Program-made: the position numbers and the translations under genes
Shown: positions 58,071 through 64,000 of the stretch, piece after piece
How the letters are laid out: the number at the start of each line of letters is the position of its first letter
Position numbering within the stretch: the first letter of the stretch is position 1
Notes under the pieces: model-generated
Seen by the model: only the letters and a program-made list of their open reading frames with translations
Told to the model about the DNA's origin: nothing
Databases searched by the model: none
Assembly: GCF_954871325.1 (NCBI RefSeq)
Contig: NC_088778.1
Coordinates: 9,085,743 to 9,149,742, forward strand
From: Gordionus sp. m RMFG-2023
Taxonomy: Eukaryota > Nematomorpha > Gordioida > Chordodea > Parachordodidae
Length of the DNA: 64,000 nt
Reading direction: 5' to 3'

Positions 58071-59254
58071 GCTACAGTATAATAATATTTGCGATTCTTA
58101 TAACTTCAGCCAAATTTATTTATTTGAAAAAAATTTGATAAAATTGTTGTGTAATAAAATAATTTATTAATACATTTCAATGAAAAAAAATCGACAGTCA
58201 TATTAAATCTAATAATGTATCAACTTCAGATGGAATATGTGTTTCAGGTGATTCTGATATTTCACCAAGGGCATAGAAAATAGGAGATCCAAAAAATACT
58301 GAAACAGTTTGATGTCGAAGGCTCCATTTATCGTGCAGTATTTTTGTGGTTTCTTTTTCCTACAGCACAAGAAGTCTCAGAAATTTATATTCAGCAAATG
58401 CTGAATATGTATCTGAAAAATTCATATATTTTAGAAATTTTGTCATATTTATTAATAGAAATACAGTAAATATAATTTTTTTTCCGCTTGATAAATTTCT
58501 TATATGCATTAGTTTTTACAGTTTAAAAAACGTAAGAATAAACTTTAAATTTTTACGTGATAAAATATTAATACAAGAAATAAATATTTTAACTTTTGCT
58601 AATATTAGAATAGAACACTTTGCAATTCACAATTCATGAAGCCTTTCTATATTTTTTCAAAAATTCTTGCTACGGGGGTGGGGGATTTCTCTCCCTCCCT
58701 CTGGCTACGCGCCTGCTAGTGATATGTGAAAGTATATAAATATATTAGACATTTTAAATAATATTATATCGTAAAAGAAATTATGAAATTAAATGATATG
58801 TTTATTAATTTATAAATATGAGTTTTTTAAATATTAAATTATTTATTTATAAATTAGGTTTTATTATGTAAAATTATTAATTTATAAATTAGGTTTTATT
58901 ATGTAAAATTATTAATTTATAAATATTTATTTAATACTAGGGCATTTTTTAAAATAATTGTTAAATATTAGTATAACATAATTTAATGTTTAAGTATGAC
59001 AAAAGGAAAAATACAAGATCATTTTTTTGTTTCCCATATCTGGTAAAAAAAAATTCCCCTTTTCATTGTAATAGGATTTTAAAACATTTTAAATATTAAT
59101 CCTCATCCTACCCCTCAGGTGATATATCAGGACATTTTAGGATTACTTTAGTTGATCGAATTGAAATTGTTTTATGAGGCGCTTTTGGCGATGTTTTATG
59201 TATGATGTTTCTCTTTTCAAATTAACAGGTTGCTTAAATGAATTAGGGGAATAG
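58071..59254. other. Intergenic DNA with a transposon-like terminus
   Basis: At 58660-58720 there is gggggtgggggatttctc, then tccctctggctacgcgcctg. This is like the poly-G and 'gcgtagcc' word at 430-490, and may be the opposite end of the same family. Tandem copies of 'aaattaggttttattatgtaaaattattaattta' units occur at 58850-58920 (two copies of about 38 bp). Confidence 0.4.
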
Positions 59255-59366
59255 AATATCCGTGGAGTTTATTAAAGCATGTATATTGAACGCAAACAAG
59301 TTTAAATCGTTTTTACGCCAAGATTTCGATAAATATTTAAAAGGCCAAAACTATTATGAAAAATAA
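59255..59366 (+). other. Exon-like segment ending in a stop, unrecognised
   Basis: After an AG at 59253-59254 the plus strand reads one base and then 36 codons to a stop: ISVEFIKACILNANKFKSFL then RQDFDKYLKGQNYYEK. Composition and hydrophobic spacing look like real protein. I could not name the family with confidence. No partner exon upstream was identified. Confidence 0.3.
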
Positions 59367-59708
59367 CTGCTTAAAAATATGGAAAACAAAAATATTATTT
59401 GTAATTGTAAGTTATATGTATAGAATTCGATTTTAATTATTTAATGTTTATAATACAAGGGAAAAAAAAATTACTGCATCAAATACATCTTTAAAATTCA
59501 AAAGCTTTATTTAAAATACATAAAAAAAATATGTCCCCTTTTCCACTAATCAGGATCTAGTAAACCCCTACACAATAGTGTTGTCATCGACAGATATACA
59601 TATAATACCGATTTCTCTAATAAGATATTTTTGTTGCATGCGCCTAATGTTATTTTGTTTTATTTAGATTTCGATTGAATGTAATGCTATCTAGACTGTC
59701 GATTATAG

Positions 59709-59832
59709 ATTAACATTAAAAAGTTACATAAATTATATGACATTTAAAGATATTCAAACGAGATATGAAAAGCATTTGGAAGAAATGTCTGAATCGTCAA
59801 ATGTAATCAAAAAAATGCGGAAAAAATTTTAA
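59709..59832 (+). other. Exon-like segment ending in a stop, unrecognised
   Basis: After cgattatag the frame reads LTLKSYINYMTFKDIQTRYE then KHLEEMSESSNVIKKMRKKF and stops. It is in the same phase (one leading base) as 59255-59366, so the two might be alternative last exons of one gene, or repeats of chance frames. Function unknown. Confidence 0.25.
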
Positions 59833-60179
59833 AATCTTATTGACTTAAATTATGGGGTATAAGTTTATTTATTAAATAAATAAGATTTTAATTTTTGGGG
59901 AGATATAAAATAAGGATCGTGATCTTTTTTACGATTAATGATGCTCCTTTAAAAATGATTTTTACACAAAAATGAAAATCAATGTAGAATATCTTGAATA
60001 AAGCTATAAATTATATTCTTGATCTAAATTTACTGATAAATATTATTCTTATAAATGTAATAAAAAATATTTTTAATAATACAAGCATTGAAACAATAAT
60101 AGAAATAATAAAGAACGAAATGAACAACTTTAGCTGCTATTTCATTAATGTTAAAAATTTTAATAAACAAATTACTACT

Positions 60180-61570
60180 GAATCAAAAATATGAAGTGTT
60201 ACTTGAGGAAAATAAAAGTGCAAAAAAAATAGGAAGGAATAAATCATAACAATGAAAATAACATGGATTAAATTAAGATAGTTAATTTTAAAAATAAAAG
60301 GGAATGAAATTGAAATTTATGGAAGTGCTTGAATAGAGAAATAAAATAAATTTAAAGGTGAATAGAGTAAATCTAGAAGATTAAGTGAATCATATATATA
60401 TATTATGAATTAAATAAATTTTTAGGATTAGATTAATAGCATAAACAAAATTAAATCGCGAATAGAATAAATCCAGGGGACAAGGTTAGTGACAAAAATG
60501 AAAAAAATAAATGATAAAGAGCTATAAAGGAAAGAAAAGAAAGAAAGAAATCGTGCAGTCACTATTTATAACATAGGGATAGCTTAACAGATCAAAAGTC
60601 AATAAATTAAAAAGCGTTAGAATGATAAAAATTAAAAGATAAACAAGATACATTTAGATAAAAGAAATGGAAAAATTGTGAAGATAAACCTAAAAATAAC
60701 GCCTCATTCAAATGAGACAAGAATTTATTTAATTAGTAACATCAATTTTGGAAAGATAAAAGAATAAAAATGTGTCCACAAATTTATATAAGAGGATCCG
60801 AAGGTTTAAGGGAGCAATTAATAAAAATAGGGAACAAGATAAAAAATAAGAATAAGATTGTGAATAAAAGGATCTGATTTGATTTATAAAACATTAAAAG
60901 GAGAATTTGTACATAATTGCCAATTAATTTAAAATTACACGAATGGGACTACATTTAAGAAATTTAAATCAAAACTACTATTTAAGTTGCGATAGAGTAA
61001 TAATCGATAAATACCCCACCCCATCAATCTCAATGGCAATCTTGCATCAAGAGCATAATTCCCTCCCCATTCCAGAGTAGTAAACTGAAAAAAATTATTA
61101 AAATTAAACCATATTATCATGATAAATTGGAATTCAATTGATCACTAGAAAGAGACTCTAAAATAAGTCAGACTTGATATAAAATTTAAATAAGGAACAG
61201 GATTTAGTAAACCAAGATGAAAAGGTTTAGTAATAAATAATAGGATTCCATTAAGATTCAAAAAGAGAAGAAATAATAATAATAAAAATGTAAATTATGA
61301 AAAAAGCATAGGTATAAAAAAAATAAAGGATCAGATTTAGATGCAAATTCCTTATCATGATTAAAAATTGGGGGAAATCAAAGTTAAATCCAAAATCCTG
61401 TGGTATAGTCAAACATTATATTATTGTAAATAAGATCGCGTAATAAGGAAGGTAAAACAAGGATAAATAATTAATAAATACAAATGAAAACTAGGTTATT
61501 TAGATTTGACAAAAGAGTGTGAAAAATAGAAACGAAATAATATGTTCTAATACAACATAAACTAAAAGTG
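60180..61570 (+). repeat. Purine-rich, strand-asymmetric tract
   Basis: For about 1.4 kb the plus strand is dominated by A and G with few C or long T runs. Loosely repeated words recur, such as ggatcagattta, ggatctgattt, ggaacaggattta, gaataaatc and aaaaataaaag. This looks like a very old, low-order tandem array. No long open frame lies on the plus strand. Confidence 0.5.
61015..61084 (-). other. Exon-like segment within the purine-rich tract, unrecognised
   Basis: The minus strand has a good acceptor (tttttttcag), then 23 codons FTTLEWGGNYALDARLPLRL MGW and a donor (gtattt). The codons are rich in G and C relative to the surroundings and the peptide looks conserved in style. I do not recognise the protein and found no adjoining exon. 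Confidence 0.35.
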
Positions 61571-61582
61571 TTTTATTATTAT

Positions 61583-61739
61583 AGAGATCTGCAAAACTAG
61601 ATCTGGCCAGTCCGAAGGTCTGGTCAGAGATAATTTCTAAAAAAATATAACAGGCCTGGAAATTCGTACATAATAAACTTTCGAGCCCGATTGAGCATTT
61701 TGTACATAAAATATTAAGCAGAAACTCGGAGATCTCTGA
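61583..61739. repeat. Short hAT-like repeat
   Basis: The left end agagatctgcaaaact and the right end aactcggagatctct are approximately inverted and resemble the termini of the element at 31376-32201 (agagacctgcag). Internal words 'ctggccagtccgaaggtctgg' and 'gagcccga' fit the same GC-rich family. A target duplication is not clear. Confidence 0.4.
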
Positions 61740-64000
61740 TTTTTCGTAATTTATTTAAGCCAGCCTAGCATTAAAATTTAGACACATTTTTTTTGAATTT
61801 CAAGTTGATATTTTGATTTATACCATTTAAAAATAAATAACATTACTATTTTCATATTTTAGGAGACAAAAATACTAAATCTATATAAAATAGTAAATTC
61901 ACAATAAAGCAAACTCTAAATACCTATATCAAATACTTCATAAAACCTTTGTTATAAAATTAGATAGCCGTAGAGGGGATAAATAAGAGCCTTAATTAAT
62001 TGAGAAACAATGAGATATAGATATAAAAATGTGATGGCCGAAAAATTCGTATAAAAAAATTTAAGTGGTCAGGGCGGATTTAAAACTTTAATGGACTGTG
62101 CCTTTTTATAAAATTTTTACGGGCGGGGCTAAATATTAAAAAATTATAACGGCCCAGGCCTGGCAAAAAAAATTATATTTTATAATATTTTTAAATATGC
62201 TCACCATATCTAATTTAAAGCCTTTATCATCTATATCACTTATTTCTCATAATATAATATATCACAAGCAATTTCTTTAACGACGGATGCTTATAGAACT
62301 CTTTTGAAAATTTATATTTATTACAATATTGAAGATGAAAAGCACTTCGAATTAATGTACAAGAATTCGTGCTTATTTTTATAGTGGGCTTATCCAAAAA
62401 AATTTAAATGATAAATTGGGAATTTAATAGGACTTTCCGTTTAAATACAAAATATCCCCAAAAGCTGTCCAAGAGATTGTTTGAAACTCTATGTTATTAA
62501 CAGGGCGTATTCTTCTCTTTATTATAATAAGGACTCTTATTGACGTGAAACGGTTAATTAGTTTAGGCAAGGTACCCTTAGTAAGCATTTCCTTATATTT
62601 TAATTTTTATTGATACTATCTTATTTTGCAAAACATCTTAAAAATAGGTTTCCTTTTTTATTTTAGATATTATGGAATAAAATATGGGATGTACACCCCT
62701 CATATTCCCAAGTCGAGTGAGTAGACAGTTGTCTAATTCAATTTTTATCATATATAAATTACTATAATTATCATTATTTTTATAAATATTGTTTAGGGTT
62801 AGGGATCAGTTTTGTTAAGATGTTTAGGCCGGTCACACATAGAGCACTGTAAAGTAATTTCCTAGCGGCCCGAACCCTAATTTTAAATTTTTTGTGTTCG
62901 AGCTTGACCCAAGCACAATAATAAAAATTGGAATTTTAGTTTAACTAAAATAATATCTAAGGATACATTATTTTTAAATTTGGAAACATTCTAAAAACAA
63001 TTTTATAAATATAAAAATCTGAAGCTATTTAAATTGAATAGATCTTAGATAAAACAAAAATATCTTAACTGTTACAAGCCAGACCAGAGTCCGAGCACCC
63101 TGTGTATGACTCTAGACAGATAGAACAACTGTAATGGTATTCTAACAAAGTGACTATAATATATTTAACAAAAATTACATTTTATAGTATTTGAAAATAG
63201 TAACGGTCAAACATACTTTTAAATTGACCAAATTTGACCATTGATCGACTTGCCAACCTGATCAGATTATTCATTAATCTTTATATTATAAGTCAATAAT
63301 TAAATTTAACATATTCCCAAAAAGATCATCATATATTTTATCGGTGATGTTAATATAAATTTTTAAGTGTCGAAAAATATCTAAAATAAATTTTGTAGCA
63401 AAATTATTCGTTAAAATTAAAAGCTATAATTATATATTAATTTTATAACAGAATCACACTATTTAATTTTATAATCACTGGGACAATGTAATTTATTTCC
63501 AATTATTTTTTCAATTAACCCTAAAAGAATTTTTTTTTAAATGATGCCTTATTTTACCTAATATATATTTTCTTTAAAGTTAGAAAAAAGTGAATATCAA
63601 AAAAATAAGTTTTTTTTATAAACAATAAACCGCAATGACAAGAAAATAAGGTTAATTGCCAACGTGAAGGTCATATAACCTATTTTAAATCCAAAATCTC
63701 AAGGTTAGGACTTGGACAAATGCTTGGGCTCTAATATAATCAGGGGTCAGCGCGACCCATACCGGCGTTGGAAAGTTTTAAAAAGGTTTTTCAACCCTGC
63801 CAGTAAAATAATTTTGTAAAGGTTATCCGGCCTTAAAAAAAATTGGGAAATTTCGGCGAGTAAACATATATTGTATATGTTTACAGGCCAGAAAGCTGAC
63901 TTCTAATATCAAAATATATATCTTTTACACAGCTAATAATAATTTACAAAGTTGCTTACATAATTGAGATTATGAAAATCAGCCATAACATCATTTGTAT
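61740..64000. other. Intergenic DNA with degraded repeat ends, no gene seen
   Basis: GC-rich words like those of the 31376 element recur at 62095-62165 (gggcggggct, ggcccaggcctgg), 62825-62935 (gcggcccgaaccc) and 63745-63765 (caggggtcagcgcgaccc). They suggest several old hAT copies. No exon was recognised on either strand. Confidence 0.4.

Overview
The window is nuclear DNA of an invertebrate animal. It is very A+T-rich by eye, with long homopolymer runs, spliceosomal introns and many decayed transposons. Exons were found by translating both strands, matching protein families from memory, and requiring GT/AG ends with compatible codon phases. The lineage is not decided. Introns of 41-42 bp sit beside introns of several kb, the ZP protein resembles the cuticlin-like ZP proteins of moulting animals, and RTE LINEs and hAT elements are abundant. 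An ecdysozoan is plausible but this is inference.

Host genes. (1) Pyruvate dehydrogenase kinase, minus strand, 15282 down to 5472: the start codon and eight coding exons are present, and the last exons lie beyond the left edge. (2) A zona pellucida (ZP) domain protein, minus strand, 25145 down to 19767, seven exons, with the signal-peptide exon not found. (3) An intronless divergent seven-transmembrane receptor, plus strand, 33112-34179. (4) A complete nicastrin gene (gamma-secretase subunit), minus strand, 56118 down to 35536, with 15 coding exons predicting 735 residues, convergent with the receptor gene. The four genes do unrelated jobs (mitochondrial fuel control, extracellular matrix, signalling, intramembrane proteolysis) and do not form a pathway.

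Region by region. 0-5.4 kb: a decayed RTE LINE with a PHD-like zinc finger, lying between the arms of a long inverted repeat. 5.4-15.3 kb: the kinase, whose introns carry a short palindromic MITE, a 221-bp MITE and a long foldback element. 15.3-19.7 kb: a tandem-repeat block and a 600-bp hAT element. 19.7-25.1 kb: the ZP gene with a hAT copy in an intron. 25-33 kb: repeat-rich intergenic DNA with a hAT element that carries a nested MITE. 33-34 kb: the receptor. 35.5-56.1 kb: nicastrin. Its 9.1-kb intron 6 holds a second RTE LINE with a tRNA-like 5' head and a perfect 17-bp target-site duplication, a hAT transposase remnant and a further hAT element. 56-64 kb: MITE, hAT remnants, unexplained exon-like segments and a purine-rich tract.

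The most useful results are the spliced models for kinase, nicastrin and ZP gene, which no single open reading frame reveals, and the LINE copy that moved together with a tRNA-like head. I found no convincing wholly new biological system.
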